DNA from: Mercurialis annua
Lineage: Eukaryota > Streptophyta > Magnoliopsida > Malpighiales > Euphorbiaceae
Assembly: GCF_937616625.2 (NCBI RefSeq)
Contig: NC_065573.1
Location: 5,285,001-5,349,000 of the forward strand
Direction of reading: 5' to 3'
Length of the DNA: 64,000 nt
This document shows, piece by piece, positions 1 through 10,622 of the stretch (positions are counted from its first letter, which is position 1; every line of letters begins with the position of its first letter). The translations under genes were made by a program, and so were the position numbers. The notes under the pieces are model-generated. The model made no database searches. It had not been told where the DNA came from and was given only the letters and a program-made list of their open reading frames with translations.

Positions 1-36
1 TGCTAGACCCGAAGCGAAGCGAGGGCTGTATACTAG
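1..36 (+). mobile_element. Candidate Helitron 3' terminus
   Basis: A GC-rich stretch with CCC at 8-10 and GGG at 23-25 can fold into a short hairpin. CTAG follows about ten bases later (33-36), and the next base is T. Plant Helitrons end in a short GC hairpin followed by CTRR and insert between A and T, so this fits a right-hand end. The element body would lie before the window, so the 5' end and any helicase cannot be checked. Confidence 0.45.
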
Positions 37-40
37 TAAT

Positions 41-107
41 ATATATAAATAGATAGATATAGATATAGATATAGATATATAGATAGATATAGATATAGAT
101 AGATTAG
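41..107. repeat. TAGATA/GATATA microsatellite
   Basis: Imperfect run of TAGATA and ATAGAT units in AT-rich DNA directly after the putative Helitron end. Confidence 0.9.
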
Positions 108-744
108 TAAATAAAGGCATCTCCAACCCACTATATAATTAGAACTCTGTTTTTTTAGACATAGAGTAAGTGTTTCTCCACTCACAAATTTTATCTCTAT
201 TTCTAAACAAATTTTTCTCCAACCACAAACTCTATCTCTTACTCTAAAAATATATTTTAAAATTACACTATTTTATTATTTTAACAACTTAACTCAAATT
301 GAAACCTTATTTACATATTCATCCTAAAAATATAATCATATATTTATCAATAGTAAAAGAATAAAATTTAATTAAATAATTTTATCCTATAATAATATAA
401 TTTACTGAATAAAATTAAATAAATACTAATATTATTAATTTGCAAATTAAAAAAATTATCTAAATAAACACACATTCTAATTATTACACAATAATAATAA
501 AAAAATAACTCATAGTAATTCGTTTACTAAAAGATTTTGTTCAAAAATTATGGACTTTATATTATAGGTAATTTTTTCTTTTCAGGAGAAAGGTGGGGTC
601 CATCTACCATGTGCATCCGCCTCTGCTAAAAGGTGGAGTACTTACTAAAATCTCGCGCGTCTCATCAGTCATTCCCACAGATCTTTTATAAATAGTTTTT
701 ACTAAAATCTCACCTGCTTCATTTAATAAGACTACCTCTCGCCC
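108..744. other. AT-rich intergenic DNA, no gene seen
   Basis: Very AT-rich with short homopolymer runs. The words TCTCCAACC and CTCTATCTC recur at 121-245, as in some plant non-autonomous transposons, but I could not find paired terminal repeats. No coding frame or RNA gene is supported. Confidence 0.6.
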
Positions 745-1430
745 GTTTACGACGTTTTGGCCGCGTGAGGGAACCGCAAGGTCCCGAACTTTTTTTGATT
801 CGGCAAAATTTTTCTCACATGATGCCGCTCCGAAACGTCGAGTGGAGCGATGGGAGGCTCTCCTAAAAATTGGTGGTTTTCGGATGCGTGTTGCACCGTT
901 TACGACTTTTCAGGCAATTCCTCGTGCCGGAATCGCAAGGTCCAAAGCGATTTTTTATTCAGAAAAAATTTTCTCGCAAGATACCACTCTGGCACGTCGA
1001 GTGGACCCACGAGAGGCTCTCCGTGAAGTTTAGTGGTTTTCGGATGCATGTTGCACCGTTTACGACTTTTCGGCCAATTCCTCGTGCCGGAATCGCAAGG
1101 TCCCGAGCGTTTTTTGATTCGGCAAAACTTTTCTCACACGATACCGCTTTGGCACGTCGAGAGGACTGATGGGAGGCTCTCTGTGGAGTTTGGTGGTTTT
1201 CGGATGCGTGTTGTACCGTTTATGACTTTTCGGCCGCGTGCCAGAATCGCAAGGTCCCGAGCATTTTTTGATTCGGGAAAACTTTTCTCACACGATACCG
1301 CTCCTACATGTCTAGTGGACCACTGGAATGCTCTCCAAGAAGTTTTGTCGTATTCGGATGCACATTTTATGTTTTATGAATTTTCGGCCCATTCCGCGTG
1401 GCGGAAACTGCGGCAAAAGTGCAGACAATG
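745..1430. repeat. 153-160 bp tandem repeat, about 4.5 copies
   Basis: A unit beginning GTTTACGACTTTTCGGCC starts at 745, 898, 1058, 1218 and (degenerate) 1371, giving spacings of 153, 160, 160 and 153. Each unit also carries the words CGCAAGGTCC, CACGTCGAG and GGTGGTTTTCGGATGC. Copies differ by substitutions and small indels, and the last copy is the most diverged. Three overlapping open frames across 842-1431 simply read through the repeat and are not credible proteins. The repeat is more GC-rich than its flanks. I do not recognise the family; a short satellite block or the internal repeats of an unrecognised element are both possible. Confidence 0.85.
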
Positions 1431-1914
1431 ATAATGTCCCGAGAAAAATAAAATTAGAAGCAAAATGTCTCGGACAATAATTTGCCAGTAGTTAATATAC
1501 ATTGAAAGAGGATTTTACAAAGAAGTTTGGTGATTTTTGGACATATATTTTATCAATTATGAATTTCCGAAGATAAAATGATTAAAAAAATTATTTTAGT
1601 AAGTCAGTTAGTAAATGCGAAGAGAGGTTATGTTTTTATTGAGAGACATACATCAGAATCAAAATTGTTCTTTAACAAATTTTTTTACGAGCACTACTTT
1701 TCTTAGGTTAATGAACTAATATTGGTGAAAAAATTAACTTATTGCATATTTAAAGGTAGACTTTTAAAAGGTTGTTGAAGGAACAATATTCTGCAATGTG
1801 TCTTTTTTCTTACAAATTTGCTGCTTCCCTACTTTTTGTTATAAAATTGAAAATGTTTAGGCACATTTTGAAGACTGAAGTTAACGGAGATGTTATGTTT
1901 ATTCTTCATAACAG
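1431..1914. other. AT-rich DNA before pseudogene
   Basis: No repeat or reliable coding frame is visible. The end of this stretch (about 1899-1914) looks like an intron 3' end, a T-rich run ending in ACAG, so part of it may be an intron of the broken gene that follows. Confidence 0.45.
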
Positions 1915-3164
1915 GTAGTGAAAGATCTTTATCTAAAAACATCGTTGAGATATCAGATAGTGACAACAATGACTCTCCGCATAATGTTTCGAGTGCAAGA
2001 CCTAAGGCCTCTTCAAAAGACTTGGAAGATGAAGCTCCTAATCGGACAGTTGCAAAAAACGAGACCACGGTGCTTAAAAGAAAACGGTATTCATCTATTG
2101 ACACTGGTGAAAATTACATTAGAGATACTAATAGTGCCGAACTGCTCACTGTGCCTAATAAATCTCCTGTCAAGCATAGTTCAGCATCATCTACGTCTCT
2201 TGGGACTATCAATGTTGGAAAAGAATTTACTCCAGTGAAGATAGCTACTTCGCCTCAATTGAAAGAGAAAGTTGGGACAAGTATTTGTCTCAAAAGTTTT
2301 ATGTCCGAACCAAGTTCGAGCTCCTCCGATTCAGACAATAACGTGGTTCTCTCAGTGATTTTGCCTATTAATTTTAATCCAGCATGGATTTGCTAATAGA
2401 GATCCTAATAGGTGGGAGTCTGAAGCTAATATGTTGATTGCGTTTGAGAGAGACGATGAGCTCTGTATGAAGGATCTATGTGCTTTGTACAGACAATAAA
2501 ACTCGGTGAACATATTAATGTACGACTCTTCATCTTCTCCAAATAAAGCTTTTAAAAGCTCCGCCGCAATCAGGTATGACTTAAATTACATGGTTTATTC
2601 ATTTGGTATGGTCCATGCTCCTTAATCATATTTTTATATCTGTAACTATTTCCTCTTGTTAGTCCATATCTTGTTATCATATATTTTTCCAGATGATGAA
2701 TCAACAATTCTCTTGCAGATGTCAATGCTATAAATAGATATGAACTGGTTCCAACATATTTTCACTAGTGTCATATATGATGTGTTCTATCGCTGCAAGT
2801 TATTATTAGCTGACAATATATTTTGGATATATGATTTGATTACTTAATGGACAAAAAGCACTGGGGCACTACGTTGGCAGACTTATTATAAATTTCATGT
2901 TGTTTTGTTTCTTAAAGATGGTTATGATTATGCCATATGCTTTAATCCAGGGGTACTACGTTGGCCAAATTTCTCATGGATGGCGATCCAGCAGGGGACC
3001 TAAAGAAATCAAAAGAAGATTTGATAGCTTTTGACAAAAAGGGTCTTGATGACTGCAAGAAACTTGCTATTGAACACCCTAGTCAGTTGTTCGAAATATA
3101 TCAAAAGCTCGAAGATCCTCTGTTCTTGAATGGAAAAGTAGTAATGTGGTTGATAGAAGCTTAG
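1915..3164 (+). pseudogene. Broken two-exon plant gene of unknown function
   Basis: The first exon (1915-2573) follows a plausible acceptor and opens with a Ser/Asp-rich stretch (IVEISDSDNND) and a basic, Ser-rich middle. The frame breaks near 2392: the upstream frame ends in TAA at 2394 while the next frame carries on with NRDPNRWESEANML. An in-frame TAA then lies at about 2497. A CAG/GTATGA donor ends the exon, and an acceptor at 2949-2950 opens the last exon, which reads GTTLAKFLMDGDP through EIYQKLEDP to a stop at 3162. I recall the same block order (acidic Ser-rich part, then a TTLAxFLxDGDP block) in uncharacterised plant proteins, but I cannot name a family. With at least one frameshift and one stop, and no visible start, this is most likely a decayed gene copy. 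Function unknown. Confidence 0.6.
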
Positions 3165-4656
3165 TCCTAACTTAGATTTGTAAATCCAAGCATCTTAGCA
3201 GATTGATATTTTGGGATTTTGACTTGTGATGGTGCTGAATAGGCAATCACCTGATAGGTTTACTATAGATAGTTGCTACATTACATCATAGAAATTTTGC
3301 TGTTTCTATTATTAATATAGATACAAACTCTTAAACTTCCATTAGAAGCATGGTTGGGGAGCTAGCTCTTAGGTAGAGGAGGGATGAATCATCTGCTATA
3401 GTTATATGGGACTTTGAAATATCAAATATTATTTACTCTTTACCACAAGCTGTGCATTCTTCCCACATAATTTTATCATTCATACAATGTGGTAATACTA
3501 ACTGAATCTTATGGTTCAATACAGGGTAGTTTTGAGTTGAAAAGTTGTATAGTTCAAGCTCTGACTTGACCCTAAAATTTAAAGTTTGAAACTTTGTTTG
3601 AGATTTATTTTAGGAACTCGTTCAAATTGATTAATCTTAGTAAGTGTATAGTTATAAAGATAAAACTTAATTAATTAATGTTTGATTAGATTTGCAAGAT
3701 TGTTGAGTCTAATTATTTGATTATCAAATTCGATTTCAAAATTGATTTGAGTAGTTTGAGCTCGGTTTAAGAATTGCTTGAGTGAATCAATTATTAATAT
3801 TTTTTGAGTTAATCGGAATTATTCTATAAAGTAACTCAACTCGATTACACCCTATTGTACCTAGGGGTGTCAGTAATAGATAGTTGGGTTGTGGTCGTGT
3901 AGATTACTCTAGTGACACAATTAGGATTAATACGACTCATTTACGTATTCATATTAAATTTTTTAATTCGAACACACGACATCATTTACACGTTTAGATA
4001 AACAGATAACACGACTAAAACCATTAACATTACATCACTAACACAATTTATTTAACAAGTGAAGATATTTAAAATCAATTTAATTTATTTTATTTATATA
4101 TTACTATTATTATACATAATTGTTCGCCTGGAAATAATCCAGACTCGAATCTTTGAATTGATTGTCGGGATCGCTTTGAGTTTTGATGCTTTAACAAACT
4201 TGTGAAAAGATATTCACAAGGCTTTGTTGGTTAAAATACTTAACCACGTAATCTAACAGTATTAATCTAGGAGTTAAGAAACTCAGGGGCGATTAATATG
4301 AAAACTACTCCTAAGTTAAAAACTATTCAAAAGTACTCTTAAGTTAAAAACAATTCGGGGATTGCGGGATAAAAAGCACTGGACTTGGTTTTGTTGATTA
4401 ATTTGTTGATAAATAAAATATAAAGCTCTGAGCTATTTATTGCTCTACAAAATCAAGTCTTCTAATCTAACTCTAATTGATACTCTCCTAAGGAGAAATA
4501 CTCCTAATGAGTTACAAACTCTCATCAAAAAATAAAAGACTAATCTAAAAAGGCTTCAATTGGTCTTGATCCCCTAAATAAGCCCATGTGATACTCTAAC
4601 CTAAATTTCTCTGGGCCGGTGTAAACAATGCCACCAACAAATTTGAAATAATAATT
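3165..4656. other. Intergenic AT-rich DNA
   Basis: No gene recognised. 3860-4060 contains the words CGTGTAGATTAC, ACACGAC and ACACGTTTA, typical of short dispersed plant repeats, but no ends can be drawn. 4300-4360 holds a small direct repeat (ACTCCTAAGTTAAAAAC, then ACTCTTAAGTTAAAAAC). Confidence 0.5.
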
Positions 4657-4817
4657 TTGGGCCTTGTTCCTTACAAAAATCCCGGACTTCTAAGACTTCT
4701 CGGCTCATATTCTGGTTTTATAAAATTAAAAAGGATGCGCATCTATAAACGGTTCGGTACCCCCTTTATGCCACGTCACGCCAGCTGTTACCCACGATGC
4801 CACGTACCATCCCCAAT

Positions 4818-5105
4818 GAACGCTTCGGCTTCCTCTGGTTTTGCACTTTTAAGAAAAATGGCAAGTAATTTCCTCATTACTTACTTTCTCAGCATTTTTC
4901 AAGATTTTCTCAACTCTCTGGAATTCTTTCTTTTGGTAAGCAGTCACCCTCTACTCTCCTCTAATTGCCTTTTTGCTTAGTTCGCCTAACTAGGGCGATT
5001 TTTCTTTTGTAGCTACCATAAATGCTCCCAATGATGTTATCGTCGCTCAAGTCACTGAGAAAATCGCTGAGACGCGCGCCGCTGCTCTGAACACAGACTT
5101 CCAGG
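4818..5105 (+). pseudogene. Plant-mobile-domain protein gene, 5' fragment
   Basis: Left half of a gene split by the hAT element. A possible start ATG lies at 4818. A canonical intron follows: GTAAGC at about 4937 and a T-rich tract ending in TTTTGTAG near 5012. The next exon reads from about 5014 (NAPNDVIVAQVTEKIAE...) up to the insertion point at 5105. When the element and one 8-bp target copy are ignored, this frame runs straight into the frame at 8040 without a stop, which supports the exon assignment. The family is deduced from the right half. The exact start and the first exon are uncertain. Confidence 0.5.
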
Positions 5106-5614
5106 CAGTGTTTTAAAAACCGAACCGGACCAGCCTGTTCAACCGGTTAGACCGGGAACCGAAGGTATGGCCGGTTCAATTCCGTTCTAAAATTGGATTT
5201 CCGGTTGAACATCTTTAAACCGAAAAAAACTGATAACCTGACAATTTTTAAACCGGTTGAACCGGGAAAACCGGCCGGTTTTCTTCCTTTCTTTACTGTT
5301 GTTGCAGATTCCATATATACTGATTCCAACAAAAATTAATCTTTATAATTTTAAATTAACTCATCATTATTCAATGGTATTTGATCATGTGAGTAATTTA
5401 TTTTCTTATTTCAAACAATGACACCAAGTTCCTATATATTTATATAAAAAAAGACAATAAAGAGTTAGAAGAAAAGAACAAAGAATCAAAAATAACTGAA
5501 AGAGTAAAGATGGGTTTCTTGTATAATTTTTGTTCGTGGAAAAAGTTAAGTGAAAATAGAGAAAGTGGAGAAAGAAGAGGAAGAAGAACATAAAACATTT
5601 TTGAAGAGAGATTA

Positions 5615-6930
5615 GGGAAAAGGTGCAAAAATGACACTGATGTAACCACCGAATTTCTTGTAAGCACTTAATCTTTTTTGAGTCTCAAATATGACCTTAA
5701 TTTAATGAAAACGGATCTAATAGACACCTCAATTAAACAGTGTCACAAAACAAAGTTGACGGAACTAATCTGGCATAAATTAAAAGTTATATATCTGAGG
5801 TGGCAAATCAAAATTTTCCTTTTAAATTAAAATTTGTCCCACGTCATTTCCTTCTCTTGTTGTCTGTTTATCTTCCTCTCCTCCCATATACGCTTCACCA
5901 AAAAACACTTGCCGCCCATTAGATTTGTTTAATTTCATTAGGATTATTGAATTAGGGAGTTAGGCTTTTAAATAAGCATAGATTTTTTTGCATACGCACA
6001 TCCCAGTTCACAGTTCGTTGTGTCTAGCGAATTAAGTAATTAGGATATGATTTCTCTTGGCAATTTTATTGTTTAATTGTATCAACTGCTCATATACTCT
6101 TTCGGTTGTATTGTTGTGGTTAAAACATGAAATCTTTATTGCTGCTGCATATTTACATTCGCAGCGTAGTAGTATATTTAGGTCTGATTCCTTTAGCGAA
6201 TGCAATGGAATTAATAAAGATGGTAATGACAAATGGAATAGCAATAGCAGTAGAAACTTGGTTATTAATGAGGATGAAGGTAATAAAGGGAAGGAAAAAA
6301 AGCATACAAAAGAAAGGAAGTTTGAAATTACTTCATGTTAATTAGCAGTAGAAGAACATGCCATGCATTCTCTTACCAAGTCATGACTCCATGAAATAAA
6401 TGGCTCTGATGACAACATGTTTATTACACCTGTAAATCTTTGTGCATGTTTTCTATAATTCAAGGAGGGTCTGCTTCTGCTGAGAGGTATTATGTTGGAA
6501 ATGTTTTTATATTGGCTAATATGTTTGATGCTTCAATCTTTTTAGTTCCACACGTTCATCTTCCAAAATATTTTTAAGAAGTATTAATCTGGATATAAGA
6601 TCGAAGATTATTCTTCTTTTTGTGAAACTTTGTAAGAAAAAAGAAGTTCAATAAGTTACATAAGGGAAATAAGATGATGGAAACAAGAGAAGAAGGAATG
6701 ACGTCGGACGAGTTTTAAACTTACCTTTTCTTTTTATATGCCACCTCAGATATATACCCTAGATTTTAAAGCCATATCAGTTCCGTCAACTTGGTTTTGT
6801 GACACCGTTTAATTGAGGTTTCTATTTGATATGTTTTCGTTACATTAAGGTCATATCTGAAACTCAAAAAACATTTAGTGCTTACATGAGATTCGGTGGT
6901 TACATTAGGGTCATCTTTGCACCTTTTCCC
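5615..6930. mobile_element. Mutator-like element with about 210-bp terminal inverted repeats
   Basis: The left end at 5615 starts GGGAAAAGGTGCAAA. The right end (to 6930) reads in reverse GGGAAAAGGTGCAAAGATG. Similarity continues inward for roughly 210 bases on each side (about 5615-5825 and 6720-6930), including the shared words ACCACCGAAT, GTGTCACAAAACCAAG and GAGGTGGCA. Flanks are GAGAGATTA (5606-5614) and GAGAAATTA (6931-6939), a 9-bp target duplication with one mismatch. Long inverted ends plus a 9-bp duplication indicate a Mutator-like element. The centre (about 5830-6715) has only short frames on both strands; I recognise no transposase or captured gene. It is nested in the hAT element. 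Confidence 0.8.
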
Positions 6931-7123
6931 GAGAAATTATGGATAGAAAGTTGGCTTGGCAGAGAAGACGTGCTATAGGATTCAACTTATGAAAAAAGAA
7001 CTTTGGGAAAAGGAATGAAAGATATTAAGTCTTTGTATTTTAAATAAAAAATATATAAATAATTAATATAAATATATTTTTACCTGCTTTTAGAAGGTTT
7101 GTCAGACATGTAATATAAGAACA

Positions 7124-7805
7124 TATGTTACCCGGATTCAGATATGGGTGTCCAAGTCGGACACATATCCGCATGTCCAACTTGTTAATCGTCTAATTTG
7201 AAGATACGGCGGTAGGGATCCGAAATTAGACACAGGTGCGGGGATCCGTTAAACGGCAAATAAATTAGAATTTTTTTAGAGGAATTAGAATTATTATTAA
7301 TTTTAGATTTTAGTCTACTATATTATTTCTTTTTAGGGTTTACTTTTCTTTTTTTGAGAGAATTCCTTTTTAGGTTTTTATCTTCCTTGGGTTAAATTAC
7401 ATTAAAGAAGATAAGCCCATAAGAAGCCCATAATATTAATAATAGAAGATATTATACTACTAGATAAGAAAGGCTCAATTGTAAGCCCATTTTTATATTT
7501 AAAACATAAACAGCCACGTCACATCTTCTTCATACTCTTCTTCTTATATTTTCAAAACCCTAGCCGCGAAAAATTGAGGACTCATATAGCTTATAAAAAA
7601 CTCTAAGGCGGAAGTTCAGATTTTCACTTATCTAGTTCCATTTAATCATTCTCAACCACCTTAAAGCTCCAAACTTTTCGACTGATTTTTTTCGAAGAGT
7701 CCGGTTGCACTTTGCAAGATCGGACCCAGATCTCGTGTCGTGTCCTGTGTCATGTCGTGTCGACACGGGTACGTCGACACAAAATGGCGAGTCCGGGTAA
7801 CAGAG
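7124..7805. mobile_element. Short Mutator-like element (682 bp) nested in the hAT element
   Basis: A perfect 9-bp duplication ATAAGAACA lies at 7115-7123 and 7806-7814. The ends are short inverted repeats: TGTTACCCGGATTC near the left, and the right end reversed reads TGTTACCCGGACTC. The 5' subterminal region repeats GTCCGAC-like words and the 3' subterminal region repeats GTGTCGTGTC and CGACACG. No transposase frame is present. The 9-bp duplication favours the Mutator superfamily although the inverted ends are short. Confidence 0.7.
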
Positions 7806-8039
7806 ATAAGAACAACTTTTATATAAAGATAAGATAAAAAGGTTGTGGGTTTTGGTCATTTTGAGGCATTCTTTCTCGGTATATATCAAAAACCAGGACT
7901 AAGATAAACTAAATAAAAGTACCACTCTGTTGAATGAACCGGTTCAACCGGAAGTTAAACTGGTTGAACTGGTTGAACCGTGAATCGGTGACTTCACCGG
8001 TCTTGTCACCTGTTCGGTTTTTAAAACATTACTTCCAGG

Positions 8040-8709
8040 TAATTATCAATGCTGGTGATAACCAACAATGTGTCAGCCCTATTCTTGTATCGCCGACTAA
8101 ACTATACGAACAAGCCATTCCCTTCCATGTTGAAGCCCCCACCACGCTTCGCGTTTTGAAACTGGCCGATCGAACATAAAGGGTATCAGATTCGGATAAA
8201 CAGACTCAAGCCCCATTTTTGCAAAATTGTGGGCCGAGGTCGGTATCTACGACATGATCAACTTATGCAAGGCAAGCAGACCAATCGCCAAACATTACAT
8301 CAAGTGTCGTGAACTGCTTCTACTTCAAGTTCGGCGCTATGACAGTCACACTTTTGGACCTGGCAACAATTCTTAACATCCCGGTTGTCAGCGAGCGCAT
8401 TTCGCCCAATATGGATGCCGATACGCAGTATTCAAGCCGATCAAATCTCAAAGAAGCTATGGTCCGTTCGTCAAGCTGTTTATGGGCGAGGAATTTACAA
8501 AATCTGATCAGAAGGAACATATCGCCTTTATGGTGTTTTTTGTGGCAAAATATGGGTTGTGCACTTCTTCGTTCAGAGTTACACAGGATTGTTTCACCTT
8601 GGCAGCTGCTTTGGCTGAAGGCCGACGATGTAACCTTAGCGAATTCACGCTCGCCCATATATATCGCGCCTTGAACGATATTAAAAAACAGAAAGAAGGA
8701 AGTAATTAG
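8040..8709 (+). pseudogene. Plant-mobile-domain (aminotransferase-like) protein gene, 3' fragment
   Basis: The frame crossing the hAT insertion site continues to a TAA at about 8177. Downstream, in shifted frames, come LWAEVGIYDMINL (about 8229), then CFYFKFGAMTVTLLDLATIL (8312-8371) and, after another shift, HIAFMVFFVAKYGL...FTLAAALAEGR (8518 on) ending at the stop at 8707. The order W-A-x-VGI, then (N)xFxFxxGxMTxTLxDxAxxLxIPV, then a FLxxW/VFxxx-like segment matches the plant mobile domain found in Arabidopsis MAIN/MAIL1-type proteins and in some transposons. At least one stop and two frameshifts make it a pseudogene. Whether the source was a cellular gene or a domain carried by a transposon cannot be decided here. 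Confidence 0.65.
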
Positions 8710-9711
8710 GGACCTTTAAGCGATCAATTTCTTCATCATTCTTTTTCTTAGTTTAGGGGGGGGGGGGAATAATCCGATTGACAAAAGATGCTTGCTCGCT
8801 CGCTATCTTATTCTCTGCCGCGAACTATCATTAGAGCCAATCTATAGATTAAGTACGAAAAATTGGATGTGGCATGCAAACTAAGTGTAGTAGCTCAAGA
8901 ATACTAAAATTAATAAATAAACAAAATATAAAGTGAATTTAGACAATAGAATGAAATTCCACTAATGTATCAACATCATTAACATATGATTAATAAACTT
9001 CTGCACAAACGACTGAACGCACTGGATAAAAGTCTTGATGAATAACGTTGGAACTCCAAACTGCGATTAGAGTTAACGTTTTAAGCTGATACAAATTGAT
9101 ATTATATCATGACTGCTTTTAACATTAGAATCTAACAAAATATAAATATATATAAATTTAAAAAATGGTAAGCTTTACATTGTCTGTTTATAGATACGTA
9201 ATCACTCTACTAATATATTAAAAAAAAGTAAATAATAATGCTACATAAAATTAATTTGTATATAGGGGTGGTTTGGTTCGGATGTCGTAATTTGTAGCCA
9301 AAAACGGACGGAATCGAACCGTGCAAATCACTAAAAATAACAAAATTTGACATGAAAATCGAAAGAAATTATGTGGCCTATAAGAAAACAAACATGACCA
9401 ATAAACAAATGAATAAGTACCTTTTTATTGTCTCCTTCACAGTTTAAGCAATAACTACATAAGAAATTAATGGATGCCACCCATTCTTATGATCAAAGAA
9501 TTTTAAAAAGCTAATTATACACAAATCAAGATTTAAAATCACCCAAATATGTTCATTGGTAGCCTCGAATTTCCACTCGATTATTGTTTAAAATTTCATC
9601 CATTAAAATTATCAAAATCCGCCTAAACTGATTTAATCGAGCATATGATATGCGCACAAGTCAGAGTATAGTAAGTATCTAATGTATGTACAGCGGAACG
9701 TAAAATAAATG
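8710..9711. other. AT-rich intergenic DNA with a G12 run
   Basis: A 12-base G homopolymer lies at 8756-8767. Otherwise the stretch is AT-rich, with no gene or recognisable element. Confidence 0.6.
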
Positions 9712-9847
9712 TAAAATTGAAAGTCAAGACTAACCTGAGTCTGAAATTTTGCGCATAGCTGAATTCTATAGAAGATTTGTAAAATCAGAAATCAAGTCTA
9801 ACCTGAGTTTGAGATTTTGCGCATAGCTGAATTCTATAGAAGATTAA
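9712..9847. repeat. 68-bp tandem duplication
   Basis: Two adjacent copies with landmarks TAACCTGAGT at 9731 and TAACCTGAG at 9799. Both contain TTTTGCGCATAGCTGAATTC. A few substitutions separate them. Confidence 0.8.
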
Positions 9848-10099
9848 AGAGGATTAGAGGAAGATTGGGTTTTCATGATTTCGGTAAGATGAACCTCAAT
9901 TTGATGAGCTGAGTTATATGGAAGATTGAAGAGGAGGCTGAACATTTAAGCAGAGATTTCATTGATGTTGATTGATTATGGTGTCCTGTAACGTTTTAAG
10001 ACCAACCAAAGGGTCTGACGTTATAAAAATAAGATTGTTGAACGATTTAAAATTATGTTTAAAAGAGTTAATGATTTATACTTAATAAGTTTGAAGAAT

Positions 10100-10173
10100 C
10101 CACATGTCAAAATGAAGGATTGCCACTTGTCAGTACTATATATTAAGCTTTCAGAATTATAATATAGTATAGA
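10100..10173 (-). mobile_element. Candidate Helitron 5' terminus (minus strand)
   Basis: Read on the minus strand from 10173, the sequence starts TCTATACTATATTATAATTC followed by TGAAAGC. Many plant Helitrons begin with TCTATACTATA-type ends. The element would run leftwards, but I found no matching hairpin plus CTRR end before 8.7 kb, so only the terminus is claimed. Confidence 0.35.
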
Positions 10174-10622
10174 TTTAGATATATAAATATACATATAGAT
10201 AAATTAATTATTTCATATTAATTGTATAAAGAGTTAATTTTAATAAGAACCATTATACAAAAACATACAGCGATAATATGAAAAAAAGACAAAATATCGC
10301 AAATCTTTCAAAAAAAAAGAGAATAGGCGGTGTAAATTCCTAAAATTAGATTAGCCCCAATTTAGGAATTGGACATCCAGACTGCATTTTGCAGTGAAAA
10401 CCCTCGACTTTAGCACAATTCAACAGGGAATAGCTGGCACCTAGTTGTATCCATCTGAAATGTGCTCATTTTCTTCTTTACATCAATAATATGTTGATAT
10501 AATGAGCAAACAACCCTAACATACAGAATGAAAGAGTCAAACGGCAAGGCTAATAAGATAATGAACCCCAAAATACAAAACCAAAAACTTTCAAGTTCAA
10601 CCAAGTTTGATACTGCTACAAG
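10174..10622. other. AT-rich DNA downstream of receptor pseudogene
   Basis: Probably includes the 3' UTR of the minus-strand receptor pseudogene. No separate gene is supported. Confidence 0.5.

Larger units (their letters stand above)
5106..8031. mobile_element. hAT-like non-autonomous DNA transposon carrying nested insertions
   Basis: The 8-bp duplication CTTCCAGG flanks it at 5098-5105 and 8032-8039. The ends are inverted repeats: CAGTGTTTTAAAAACCG on the left, and the right end read in reverse is TAATGTTTTAAAAACCG (15 of 17 match). Both subterminal regions are rich in ACCGG and GGTTC words, as in many plant hAT elements whose transposase binds such motifs. After removing the two nested insertions, about 0.9 kb remains and shows no transposase frame, so it is non-autonomous. 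It sits in an exon of the plant-mobile-domain pseudogene. An 8-bp duplication is the hAT hallmark. Orientation cannot be set. Confidence 0.85.

Noticed and set aside
842..1431. Overlapping open frames with similar peptides
   Set aside because: They read through the 153-160 bp tandem repeat in different frames. The similarity between them is the DNA repeat itself.
9260..9330. GTTCGG / CGAACC words suggesting a tRNA or hAT end
   Set aside because: No cloverleaf, no paired inverted repeat and no target duplication could be found.
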